64,000 bases of DNA, taken from NCBI RefSeq assembly GCF_020667845.1, contig NZ_JAFMPQ010000009.1:62001-126000 (forward strand), written 5' to 3'. Below are positions 18,683 through 26,349 of the stretch, piece by piece (positions within the stretch are counted from its first letter, which is position 1; each line of letters begins with the position of its first letter). The notes beneath the pieces are model-generated. The model worked only from the letters and a program-made list of their open reading frames with translations, did not search any database and had not been told where the DNA came from. A program made the translations under genes and the position numbers. The stretch comes from Cognatishimia sp. F0-27 (lineage in GTDB: Bacteria > Pseudomonadota > Alphaproteobacteria > Rhodobacterales > Rhodobacteraceae).

Positions 18683-19729
18683 ATGAAGAAACTGATTCCT
18701 GCCATTGCCGCGATCGTCATCGCGGTGGGCGGCTACCTTTGGTATTCCGGTCAACAGGCGGCCAAAGCCGAAGCCGAGGCTGCTGCGGCGCAAGCCGAGG
18801 CGGCGGCAACGGCTGCGGCGGAGGCTGCCGAAGCGGCGGCTGCCGAAGCGGCTGCAAAAGCGCAAGCCGAAGCCGCCGCTGCGGAAGAAGCGGCCGCCGC
18901 CGCAGCAGAAGCCGCGGCCGCCGAGGCGGAAGCCGCTGCGAATGCTGTCGAACAGGCCGCCGAAGAGGCGGCACAGGCCGCAGCCGAGGCCGTTGAAGAC
19001 GCGCAGGCCGCCGTTGACGAAGCCGTCGAAGACGCGGTGAACGCGGCGGAAAGCGTCGCCGAAGGCGCGGGCGCTCTCGTCGAAGAGGCCGTCGAAGGCG
19101 CGCAGACAGCCGCGGACAGTGCTGCCGAAGAGGTCGGCAACGCGGTAACCACCCTGACAGAAGAGGTCGAAGGCGCGGTTTCCGATGCCCTTGGTCTGAC
19201 CGAGAATGCGCAGGACGCAGCTTCCGAAGCCGTTGAGGGCGCCGCAGAGGAGGCAGCCGAAGCCGCCGAGGGCGCCGCAGACGTGGCCGACGAGGCCGCT
19301 CAGACGGCTGCGGAGGGGGCCGACGAGGCCGCTGACGCGGTGGCCGGTGCGGCGGATGAGGCTGCTCAGACCGTCGAAGAGGCCGCCGACGATGCCGCCG
19401 GCGCAGTGGAGGGCGCGGCGGATGCCGTGGCAGAGGAGGCCGCTGCGGAGACGGCTGCCGAGGCCGCTCCGGCCGTGGACGAAACTGCAGCCGAGGACGC
19501 CGCTCCGGCAGACAGCGCGGCGGACGCGTCCGAGGCGCTTTCCATCGATCAACTGCTGACGGCGGATGGGTTCAATTACGACGCCGTGGCCGATTACATC
19601 GACAGTGCGGAGTTGAACGCGATCCAGAAAGCCGCCGCACAAACCATGTTGCAACAGGTGCGCGACAATCCCGAAGCGCTCTCCGGTGTGCTCGACAGCC
19701 TGCGCGAGATGCTGAGCGTCAGCGAATAA
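18683..19729 (+). CDS. Ala/Glu-rich membrane-anchored protein, hypothetical
   Basis: 348 residues. An N-terminal uncleaved helix (KKLIPAIAAIVIAVGGYLWY) anchors it in the inner membrane. Residues about 25-285 are almost entirely Ala with Glu, Gln, Asp and Val in an EAA/AEE pattern, expected to form a very long helix or coiled coil reaching into the periplasm. The last 60 residues form a distinct domain (SIDQLLTADGFNYDAV to LDSLREMLSVSE) that I remember from other Rhodobacteraceae proteins but whose function I do not know. A good ribosome binding site (AAGGAGAACGAG) precedes the ATG. The low-complexity segment is prone to length variation. A strong bidirectional terminator follows. Confidence 0.85.
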   Translation: MKKLIPAIAAIVIAVGGYLWYSGQQAAKAEAEAAAAQAEAAATAAAEAAEAAAAEAAAKAQAEAAAAEEAAAAAAEAAAAEAEAAANAVEQAAEEAAQAAAEAVEDAQAAVDEAVEDAVNAAESVAEGAGALVEEAVEGAQTAADSAAEEVGNAVTTLTEEVEGAVSDALGLTENAQDAASEAVEGAAEEAAEAAEGAADVADEAAQTAAEGADEAADAVAGAADEAAQTVEEAADDAAGAVEGAADAVAEEAAAETAAEAAPAVDETAAEDAAPADSAADASEALSIDQLLTADGFNYDAVADYIDSAELNAIQKAAAQTMLQQVRDNPEALSGVLDSLREMLSVSE

Positions 19730-19774
19730 GGGATCTGCCGGGTGGGCCGGGAGATCCGGTCCAGCCCATCAAAC

Positions 19775-19814
19775 GAAAAAACGCCGCGGGCCCACGGCGC
19801 GCGGCGTTTTTTCG
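19775..19814. terminator. Bidirectional terminator between convergent genes
   Basis: A-run, ACGCCGCG, central loop, CGCGGCGT, T-run: the flanks are perfect reverse complements, so it can end transcription from both the Ala-rich protein gene (plus) and the ferredoxin reductase gene (minus). Confidence 0.93.
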
Positions 19815-19869
19815 TGTCATGCCAGAATTTTCGATGGGGCGACATGCCCCACGGTTCAGAGCGCGGCGA

Positions 19870-20727
19870 TCAATCGAGGAAGGCTTTCTCGACGACGTAA
19901 TGCTTGGGGTCCGAGTTGGCGCCTTCCTCAAGCCCGTAGTTCTCGAACAACTCCTTGAGCTCAAGGTTGAACGCGAGATTGCCGCAGATCATCGCGCGGT
20001 CGGTCTCCGGGGTCAGGGGCGGCACTCCCAGATCCTCGAAAACCGTGCCGGACCGCATCAGGTCTGTGATCCGCCCCATCTTGGGGCTCTCCTCACGCGT
20101 GGTGGTCGGATAGTAGCGCAGCTTTTCATGGAAGCCCTCGCCCATGAGCTCGGCCAGCATCTCGTCTGAGCGGATCTCGTCAATCAGCTCCTTGCCATAG
20201 GTCAGTTCGCCCACTTCCCGGCAGGTGTGGGTGAGGATGACCTCATCATAGTCTTCGTAGGTCTGCGGGTCCCGCAGCAACGACGCAAAGGGGGCGATCC
20301 CGGTGCCTGTAGCAAAGAACCAGATCCGCTTTCCGGGCAGCAAGGCGTCATGCACCAATGTGCCGACTGGCTTGGGGCGCAGGATGATCTCGTCGCCGGG
20401 CTGGATATGCTGAAGCCGCGATGTGAGCGGACCGTCCTGCACCTTGATCGAATAGAATTCGAGTTCTTCGTCCCAGCTTGGCGACGCAATGGAATAGGCG
20501 CGCAACAGCGGCTTTTCGCGTCCGGTCTTGGGATCGGTCTGCATCAGCCCGATCATCACGAATTCACCGGAGCGGAAGCGCAGGCTCGCGGGCCGCGTGA
20601 CGCGAAAGGAGAAAAGCCGGTCTGTCCAGTGGGTCACGGCGGTGACGGTCTGTGTATCGGGTTGGGCCAGTTTCCTGGCGGATTTCGTAGCTGTGGCGTC
20701 GGTCACGGCGGGCATCTCTGTCAACAT
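19870..20727 (-). CDS. fpr: Ferredoxin--NADP+ reductase
   Basis: 285 residues. FAD-binding motif LRAYSIASPSW (RxYS) and NADP-binding region FFATGTGIAPFASLL, with the C-terminal bacterial-type ending HYVVEKAFLD. It transfers electrons between NADPH and ferredoxin. It is the last gene on the minus strand after the sulfate-assimilation cluster, which uses a ferredoxin-type sulfite reductase, so supplying reduced ferredoxin is a plausible role. ATG 20727 has GGAG eight bases upstream. The 170-bp gap to the DUF934 gene holds a TTGTATACAA palindrome, suggesting its own regulation. Confidence 0.93.
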   Translation of the reverse strand: MLTEMPAVTDATATKSARKLAQPDTQTVTAVTHWTDRLFSFRVTRPASLRFRSGEFVMIGLMQTDPKTGREKPLLRAYSIASPSWDEELEFYSIKVQDGPLTSRLQHIQPGDEIILRPKPVGTLVHDALLPGKRIWFFATGTGIAPFASLLRDPQTYEDYDEVILTHTCREVGELTYGKELIDEIRSDEMLAELMGEGFHEKLRYYPTTTREESPKMGRITDLMRSGTVFEDLGVPPLTPETDRAMICGNLAFNLELKELFENYGLEEGANSDPKHYVVEKAFLD

Positions 20728-20829
20728 GGGTTTACACTCCGGACCCTCGCATGTCGGGCGGGTGTTGAAAAGGCGCGCGCCGCCGGTTTCCCGGCGGCAA
20801 AACGCCCCGCCACCCTAGCGAGGAATTGT

Positions 20830-20839
20830 TTGTATACAA
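20830..20839. promoter_or_regulatory. Palindrome TTGTATACAA upstream of fpr
   Basis: A perfect 10-bp palindrome about 105 bases before the fpr start. The shape TTGTATACAA is like operators of GntR-family (FadR-subfamily) regulators. No GntR gene is in the window. Confidence 0.5.
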
Positions 20840-20899
20840 GTGAATTATGGGTGGGTGTCGTCCGGCGGCTATCGTCTTTGGCCGGACGTGGCCCGGCGC

Positions 20900-21280
20900 T
20901 CAGGCGCGCAGCCGCGCCTGGTAATCGTGGGCGCGCCAATCGGCGCGCGCCTGCCAATCCGGTTCCGGCTGGCGGGCGGCGAGTGCCGCGTCGATCTCCA
21001 CCTCGTCAAACCCGGCGCGGCGCGCCATGGCATATTGGTCGGCGATCACGTGCCCGCGGGCCCGCAACCGGCCGCGAAATCCCTGCGCCCGCAACAGCCG
21101 CGCCAGCGTGAAGCCTCGCCCGTCGGCAAAGCTCGGAAAGTCGATGCGGATCAGCGCCGGCGTGCCGGGGTCGAGCGTGGCGGGATCCGTATCCGACGCG
21201 AGATCAAGGATCGGGCCGGTCCAGTCCTCCGGTGCAAAACCGGCGTCGGTGACGAGAATCGTGGTCTGCGACTTGGTCAT
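20900..21280 (-). CDS. DUF934 protein of sulfite-reduction cluster
   Basis: 126 residues matching the DUF934 family by its core IRIDFPSFADGRGFTLARLL and RGHVIADQYAMARRAGFDEV. Family members sit beside cysH/cysI genes and are annotated as oxidoreductases probably involved in sulfite reduction, without biochemical proof. It starts 10 bases after the cysH stop, so it is co-transcribed with cysH and the sulfite reductase gene. Confidence 0.9.
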   Translation of the reverse strand: MTKSQTTILVTDAGFAPEDWTGPILDLASDTDPATLDPGTPALIRIDFPSFADGRGFTLARLLRAQGFRGRLRARGHVIADQYAMARRAGFDEVEIDAALAARQPEPDWQARADWRAHDYQARLRA

Positions 21281-21289
21281 GGTCTGTCC

Positions 21290-22054
21290 TTACTGTTCGT
21301 TGCGGCGCAGGCGACCGCTGGCGTCGAGATGAATGCCGCATTCGGTTTTCTTCTGCCCGGCCCACCGCCCGGCACGCGGGTCTTCGCCCGGCTGCACGGC
21401 GCGGGTGCAGGGCGCGCAGCCGATCGACGCAAATCCCTCGCGCACCAGCGGGTGCAGCGGCAGGCGGTTTTCTTCGCGGTAGGTCCGGAGGTCTCCCGGC
21501 GACCAGCGCGCCAGCGGGTTGACCTTGATCCGCAGACCGTCGCGCTCGAAGAACGCAAGCTTGGCGCGCATCCCGCCCTGATACCGTTTGCGCCCCGTGA
21601 TCCATGCGTCAAACGGGCCAAGCGCGGCCTCGAGCGGCGCTGTTTTGCGCAAGGCGCAGCAGGCATCGGGATCGCGCGCATGCAACGTGCCGTCCGGGTC
21701 CACATGGGCGAGGCGCGCCGCATCCGGTTCAACCTGGCGCACGTTCCAAAGCTTGAGCCGCTCGCTGAGGTCCTGCACATAGACCAACGTCTCTGCGAAA
21801 TGCTGTCCGGTGTCGAGAAACAGCACCGGCACGCCGGGGTCGATGAGCGCGGCGAGATGCAGCAGCACCACCGATTCCGCGCCGTAAGACGACACCAAAG
21901 CGGTGTCGCCTGTCAGACGGTCCCGTAGCACGGCCTCAAGCACCGCCGTGGCCCCGTGTCGGTGAAACCGGGCGTTGAGCGTGGCAACCTTTGCATCGAG
22001 GGCGGCGATCGCTTCGGCGTCGCTGTCCACGGTCGGAGAATACGATACGGTCAT
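21290..22054 (-). CDS. cysH: Assimilatory (phospho)adenylyl-sulfate reductase
   Basis: 254 residues. It reduces activated sulfate (APS, possibly PAPS) to sulfite using thioredoxin. Two cysteine pairs that ligate a 4Fe-4S cluster are present (DACCALRK and GCAPCTRA), which marks the plant/bacterial APS-reductase type rather than the cluster-free E. coli enzyme. The C-terminal catalytic motif KTECGIH is intact, and the P-loop-like VSSYGAESVVLLHL binds the nucleotide. ATG 22054 is chosen because the conserved family start follows it and the stop of the sulfite reductase gene lies 4 bases upstream; a longer frame would overlap that gene deeply. Confidence 0.95.
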   Translation of the reverse strand: MTVSYSPTVDSDAEAIAALDAKVATLNARFHRHGATAVLEAVLRDRLTGDTALVSSYGAESVVLLHLAALIDPGVPVLFLDTGQHFAETLVYVQDLSERLKLWNVRQVEPDAARLAHVDPDGTLHARDPDACCALRKTAPLEAALGPFDAWITGRKRYQGGMRAKLAFFERDGLRIKVNPLARWSPGDLRTYREENRLPLHPLVREGFASIGCAPCTRAVQPGEDPRAGRWAGQKKTECGIHLDASGRLRRNEQ

Positions 22055-22058
22055 GGGA

Positions 22059-23729
22059 TCACGCCGCCCGTGAGCGCCGGGCTTCGGGCCCGTAAAGCGC
22101 TTCCTTGAACGGGGCCATGCCGACGCGGCGATAGGTGTCGATAAACGGCTCCTCCGGGCCGGTTCTCTGGGCGAGATAGGTCTCCACCAGCCGTTCGATC
22201 GCGGGCAAGATGGCCTCCGCAGAGAACCCCGGTCCGGTCCTTTCGCCGACGGCGGCCTGTTCCGTGTGATCGCCGCCCAGGGTGATCTGGTAATTCTCCA
22301 CGCCGGCGCGATCCAGCCCGAGTATGCCGATATGGCCGAGATGGTGATGCCCGCACGCGTTGATGCAGCCGGAAATCTTGATCTTGAGATCGCCGATGTC
22401 GTGTTCGAGCTTGAGCGCATCGAAACGGGTGGCGATGTCTTGTGCGATCGGGATCGAGCGCGCCGTGGCCAGCGCGCAGTAATCCATGCCGGGGCAGGCG
22501 ATGATGTCCGAGATCTTGCCGATATTGGCGGTGGCCAGCCCGCGTGCCTTGAGCCGGGCGTGGATCTCTGGCAGGTCGGCGCGGTGCACATGCGGCAGGA
22601 CGATGTTCTGTTCGTGGCTGATCCGGATTTCGTCATGCCCGAATTGCTCCGCAATATCGGCGATCACGCGCATCTGGTCGGCACTGGCGTCGCCGGGTGT
22701 GGCGCCATGCGCCTTCAGGCTGATCTGGGCAATGGCATAGCCGGGCGCGCGATGAGCGCTGAGATTGGTATCGGCCCAGGCGCGGAACACCGGGTCGCTG
22801 TCATAGGCCCGTGTGTAGGCATCCACCGGGCGCGTGACAAAGGCAGGAGGCGCGAAATCCTCGCGGATCCGCGCGAGATGCGCTTGATCGACGCCTGTGA
22901 AGCTTGGTTTCAGGATCGCGAAGCGGTCCTCAACAAGTCGGGAAATCTCTTCAATTCCATGCTCATGCACAGTGATCTTGATGCGGGACTTGTATTTGTT
23001 GTCGCGCCGTCCCAACAGGTTCCAGACCGAAACGGTCGCTTCGAGATAGGGCAACAGATCCGCTTCCGGCAGGAAGCTTCGCAGCACCTTGCCGATCATC
23101 GGCGTGCGACCGAGGCCGCCACCCACGATGATCTCGTAGCCTGTTTCGCCGTCACGCTGCACCGTTCGAATGCCGATATCATGGGCGCGTGTCACGGCAC
23201 GGTCCGCCTCGGCGCCGGTGACGGCGATCTTGAACTTCCGGGGCAGGAACTGGAACTCGGGATGGTCGGTGGACCATTGCCGGATCAGTTCGGCAACCGG
23301 GCGCGGGTCGGCGATCTCATCGGCGGCAGCCCCGGCGAAGTGATCTGCGGTGACGTTCCGGATCGTGTTGCCGGAAGTCTGGATCGCGTGCATCCCGACC
23401 TCGGCCAGAGCATCGAGCATATCCGGGACATCGCGCAGCGCGGGCCAGTTATACTGGATATTCTGACGGGTCGTGAAATGGCCATAACCCTTGTCCCAGC
23501 GCTCCGCGATCATGGCGAGCTGGCGCATCTGGGCGCTGTTGAGCGTGCCATACGGGATTGCGACGCGCAGCATGTAGGCGTGCAGTTGCAGGTAGAGCCC
23601 GTTCATCAGGCGCAGCGGTTTGAACTCGTCCTCGGTCAAGCTGCCATCGATGCGGCGGTTGACCTGCGCGCGAAACTGGCGGTTGCGCTCGGCCACAAAG
23701 GCGGCGTCGAACTCGGTGTAGCGATACAT
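22059..23729 (-). CDS. cysI: Siroheme-dependent nitrite/sulfite reductase (ferredoxin type)
   Basis: 556 residues with two ferredoxin-like and two siroheme/4Fe-4S half-domains. The coupled cluster/siroheme ligands are IIACPGMDYCALAT (C-x5-C) and ISGCINACGHHH (C-x3-C). The early region HFTTRQNIQYNW contains the substrate-binding arginine motif. It reduces sulfite to sulfide with six electrons; a nitrite-reducing role cannot be excluded by sequence, but the neighbours (cysG, cysH, DUF934, DUF2849) point to sulfur assimilation. The gene order is the one I associate with Rhodobacteraceae. Confidence 0.94.
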   Translation of the reverse strand: MYRYTEFDAAFVAERNRQFRAQVNRRIDGSLTEDEFKPLRLMNGLYLQLHAYMLRVAIPYGTLNSAQMRQLAMIAERWDKGYGHFTTRQNIQYNWPALRDVPDMLDALAEVGMHAIQTSGNTIRNVTADHFAGAAADEIADPRPVAELIRQWSTDHPEFQFLPRKFKIAVTGAEADRAVTRAHDIGIRTVQRDGETGYEIIVGGGLGRTPMIGKVLRSFLPEADLLPYLEATVSVWNLLGRRDNKYKSRIKITVHEHGIEEISRLVEDRFAILKPSFTGVDQAHLARIREDFAPPAFVTRPVDAYTRAYDSDPVFRAWADTNLSAHRAPGYAIAQISLKAHGATPGDASADQMRVIADIAEQFGHDEIRISHEQNIVLPHVHRADLPEIHARLKARGLATANIGKISDIIACPGMDYCALATARSIPIAQDIATRFDALKLEHDIGDLKIKISGCINACGHHHLGHIGILGLDRAGVENYQITLGGDHTEQAAVGERTGPGFSAEAILPAIERLVETYLAQRTGPEEPFIDTYRRVGMAPFKEALYGPEARRSRAA

Positions 23730-23774
23730 GGCTCTCTCCTCGGCGTCTAACGCCTTGGTATTGGGATCAATGGG

Positions 23775-24077
23775 TTAGCGCGTGTCGGCCTGTTTGCCAT
23801 GCGCGTAATTGGAGGGTCCGCGCATGCGGAATGCCTCGCGGAAATGCGCGGGTTCGGGGCCGGCGGCACCGGGCTTCACATCGGCCAGATAGGCGCCCAC
23901 GATCTCGTTCTGACGGGCCTGCGCGTCGAGAAGGCGCAGCTGTGCATGGGCCTCGTCATCGAGCACCTCCGCAGCAGCGAGATCCCGGGTCCATTGGTCA
24001 TCTACGGTCAAATAGACCACATCCCCTTCGAGCAGCGCATTGCCGGTGACAACTTTGGGTGTGAAACGACGGGTCAT
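23775..24077 (-). CDS. DUF2849 domain protein
   Basis: 100 residues beginning MTRRFTPKVVTGNALLEG, matching DUF2849, a small family encoded between siroheme synthase and sulfite reductase genes in alphaproteobacteria. The core is VVYLTVDDQWTRDLAAAEVL and the Gln/Ala-rich helix after it. The ATG at 24077 overlaps the cysG stop (ATGA), so its translation is coupled. The function is unproven; the location suggests a role in sulfite reductase assembly or regulation. Confidence 0.9.
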   Translation of the reverse strand: MTRRFTPKVVTGNALLEGDVVYLTVDDQWTRDLAAAEVLDDEAHAQLRLLDAQARQNEIVGAYLADVKPGAAGPEPAHFREAFRMRGPSNYAHGKQADTR

Positions 24078-25507
24078 TGGACGAGCTCCATGATGGGTTT
24101 GGGGGCAGGGGCGTGCGTGTCCTGTGGCAGAGCTGGCGCAGTGGTGCCGTGCAGGGCGGGGTGCGGGGCCAGCCCGAGCAACAGGACGGCGGGGCCGCTG
24201 AGACGGGCGGTGTCGAGACGCTGCGGCAGGTCCGCAAGCGTGCAGGCGAGCACGCGCTGATCGGCGCGCGAGGCGTTCTCGATCACGCTGACCGGGGTGT
24301 CCGGGGCGGCACCATGCATCAGCAGGCGGCCCTGGATGAAGCGTGCGGCGCGTTTGCCCATGTAGACCGCCGCAACCTCTCCGGGTTGTGCGAGACTGGC
24401 CCAATCGCGATCGGCAAAGCCCTTCATGTCGTGGCCCGTGACGAAGCGGGTCTCGTCATTGCGCCCGCGACTGGTCAGCGATTGCCCGACCGCGGCGGCG
24501 GCGGCAGAGGCGGCGGTGATGCCGGGCACCACGTGCCAGTCGATGCCGGCATCTGAGACGGCCTCGGTTTCTTCGTCGAGCCGCCCGAAGATGGTGGCAT
24601 CGCCGCCCTTGAGCCGGACTACCTGCGCGCCGGCGCGGGCATGTTCGATGATCGTTGCGGTGATCTGCGCCTGTGGCATGGACGGGCCGAACCCTTCCTT
24701 GCCCGCATTGACCATGATGGCTTCGCGCCGGGCTAATTCGAGCACGCCTTTGCCGACGAGCCGGTCGTAGATCACCACATCGGCCTCGTCGAGCGCGCGG
24801 CGGGCCTTCAGCGTCAGCAGTTCGGGATCGCCGGGACCCGCGCCGACGAAGGCCACATGGCCTTTGCGCGATTGGCGATCAAGATGTTCGGCCAGAAGGC
24901 CGTCGAGCGCGCCCTCGACCGTGCTGTCGGGGGCGTCGGCCATGCGGGGGCCGGTCCGGAAGTAATAGTCGCGCCAGAAATCGCGGCGCGCGCGGCCCAT
25001 GGGCAGGGCCTCTGCCATCTTGCGGAAGGCTTTCCCGATCCGCGCCAGACGGCCCAGCGTGGCAGGCAGGCGCGCTTCGAGATCGGCCTTGATCGCGCGC
25101 GCGAGCACCGGGGCTGCGCCTTCGGTTCCAATGGCGACGGTGACCGGATCGCGATCCACGATGGCGGGGGTGATGAACTGGGACTGCGCGAGATTGTCGA
25201 CGATGTTGGTCAGCGCGCCATCGGCCCGCGCCAGCGCCGTGGTCCGCGCGTCCTGCGCGGCATCCTCGTCGGCTGCGTAAAACAGCACCGCACAAAGCGC
25301 GTCGCCCGGTTGCATGGCGCGGCGATGCAGGGTCAGCTTGCCCGCCTCGGCCAGAGCGGCGAGATCGGGATGGGGATCCGCCGCGAAGACGGTGACACGG
25401 GCTTCGGTCTTGAGCAGCAGCCGAAGCTTTGCCAGGGCGGCTTCACCACCGCCGGAGACGACGACACGGCGACCCGCAAGGGCGACAAAGATGGGAAAAT
25501 GCTGCAT
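24074..25507 (-). CDS. cysG: Siroheme synthase (multifunctional)
   Basis: 477 residues. The N-terminal precorrin-2 dehydrogenase/ferrochelatase part starts with PIFVALAGRRVVVSGGGEAA (NAD-binding loop); the C-terminal uroporphyrinogen-III methyltransferase part has VAFVGAGPGDPELLTLKA, VVRLKGGDATIFGR and VVPGITAASAAAAAVG. It converts uroporphyrinogen III to siroheme, the cofactor of the sulfite reductase encoded two genes downstream. It is the first gene of the minus-strand cluster and is divergent from the Lrp/AsnC regulator. Confidence 0.96.
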   Translation of the reverse strand: MQHFPIFVALAGRRVVVSGGGEAALAKLRLLLKTEARVTVFAADPHPDLAALAEAGKLTLHRRAMQPGDALCAVLFYAADEDAAQDARTTALARADGALTNIVDNLAQSQFITPAIVDRDPVTVAIGTEGAAPVLARAIKADLEARLPATLGRLARIGKAFRKMAEALPMGRARRDFWRDYYFRTGPRMADAPDSTVEGALDGLLAEHLDRQSRKGHVAFVGAGPGDPELLTLKARRALDEADVVIYDRLVGKGVLELARREAIMVNAGKEGFGPSMPQAQITATIIEHARAGAQVVRLKGGDATIFGRLDEETEAVSDAGIDWHVVPGITAASAAAAAVGQSLTSRGRNDETRFVTGHDMKGFADRDWASLAQPGEVAAVYMGKRAARFIQGRLLMHGAAPDTPVSVIENASRADQRVLACTLADLPQRLDTARLSGPAVLLLGLAPHPALHGTTAPALPQDTHAPAPKPIMELVQ

Positions 25508-25548
25508 CGGGCGGCTCCGTGGGTCGTGGAAGTGATGGGTTAGATATA

Positions 25549-25603
25549 GAATTTTGTTCTGTTGTCTGGCTAGTATCAGCGGCGAATAAGGAATATTGTT
25601 CTG
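25549..25603. promoter_or_regulatory. Paired operator-like repeats between cysG and the Lrp gene
   Basis: GAATTTTGTTCTG (25549-25561) and GAATATTGTTCTG (25591-25603) are direct repeats 42 bp apart, about four helical turns. Each also contains a short palindrome, (A/G)GAA-N5-TTCT. This is a layout expected for an Lrp/AsnC-family protein binding on one DNA face. They sit in the divergent cysG/Lrp promoter. Confidence 0.6.
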
Positions 25604-25658
25604 ATTGAGCCCAATCGGGAAACCAGCGTTTGCGATCCCTCAGGAAAGAGGAACAGAA

Positions 25659-26114
25659 ATGAAGATCGACGAGACAGACCGGAAAATCCTTTCCCAGCTG
25701 CAAAGCGATGCCTCACAATCCCTTGATGAGATTGCGAAATCCGTGGGCAGTTCGAAGACCCCCGTGTGGAACCGGATTCGCAAGATGCGCGAAGCCGGCA
25801 TCATCGGGGCGCAAACCGTGAGCCTGGATGCGGAGGCGCTGGGGTTCGAGGCGTGTTTCTTCGTGCTGATCCGGACGTCGGAGCACGAGGCGGCGTGGCA
25901 GCGCCGGTTCTTGACGGCTCTCAAGGAGCGGCCGGAGGTGCAGGAAGCGCATCGGCTGGCAGGGGATATCGACTATATCCTGAAGGTGCGGGTGCGCAAT
26001 GCCCGTGCCTATGATGCGTTCTATCAGGCGTTGATTTCCGAGGTGAAGGTGCACACCGTCACCGCGCTTCTGTCGATGGAAGAGATCAAGTCGACCAACG
26101 CGCTGCCGCTCTGA
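25659..26114 (+). CDS. Lrp/AsnC family transcriptional regulator
   Basis: 151 residues. An N-terminal winged helix-turn-helix (IDETDRKILSQLQSDA and LDEIAKSVGSSKTPVWNRI) is followed by the RAM ligand-binding domain (VQEAHRLAGDIDYILKV). Lrp/AsnC proteins assemble into octamers and sense small molecules such as amino acids. The divergent position next to cysG, with paired repeats between them, suggests it controls the sulfate-assimilation genes. ATG 25659 has AGAGGAAC upstream; the upstream frame to 25605 lacks domain similarity. Confidence 0.93.
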   Translation: MKIDETDRKILSQLQSDASQSLDEIAKSVGSSKTPVWNRIRKMREAGIIGAQTVSLDAEALGFEACFFVLIRTSEHEAAWQRRFLTALKERPEVQEAHRLAGDIDYILKVRVRNARAYDAFYQALISEVKVHTVTALLSMEEIKSTNALPL

Positions 26115-26156
26115 GGCGGCGCGGCGGAGGGAGCAGATCCGCGAGGCAAAACCCCG

Positions 26157-26199
26157 ATGCACAACCGATGCACACTCCATGCACATCGCATGCGCATGC
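26157..26199 (+). repeat. Four 11-bp iterons and a 12-bp palindrome
   Basis: ATGCACA occurs at 26157, 26168 and 26179, then ATGCGCA at 26190: an exact 11-bp spacing, one helical turn. The last unit lies inside the perfect palindrome GCATGCGCATGC (26188-26199). It lies in the convergent gap between the Lrp gene and the P450 gene, directly before repeat copy B. Confidence 0.8.
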
Positions 26200-26212
26200 T
26201 GTGCGCAGCGTG

Positions 26213-26261
26213 CCGGGGGCGCTGCCCCCGGACCCCCGGGATATTTGAGGCCCAAAGAAGC
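26213..26261 (+). repeat. Intergenic hairpin element, copy B
   Basis: Hairpin CCGGGGGCGCTGCCCCCGG, then ACCCCCGGGATATTTGAGG and CCCAAAGAAGC. Orientation is sense relative to the Lrp gene, about 100 bases past its stop. Confidence 0.85.
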
Positions 26262-26349
26262 AGGGGCGCGCTGTGGCGGCTGCGGGCGTTGGGGCGGTCC
26301 GGATGGCTGGCTGATCGGACCGCTCGGGTGGCGCGCGTCGGGGGCCGGG

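Noticed and set aside
18614-19654. Long minus-strand frame rich in Gly, Arg and Cys
   Set aside because: It is the exact shadow of the Ala/Glu-rich gene; repeated GCC/GAG codons give Gly/Cys/Arg codons on the other strand. No ribosome binding site.
22266-23750. Plus-strand 494-codon frame
   Set aside because: Shadow of the sulfite reductase gene, whose cofactor motifs are intact on the minus strand.
26157-26199. CRISPR array
   Set aside because: Repeats are 11 bp with no spacers of 30-40 bases, and no cas genes are present.
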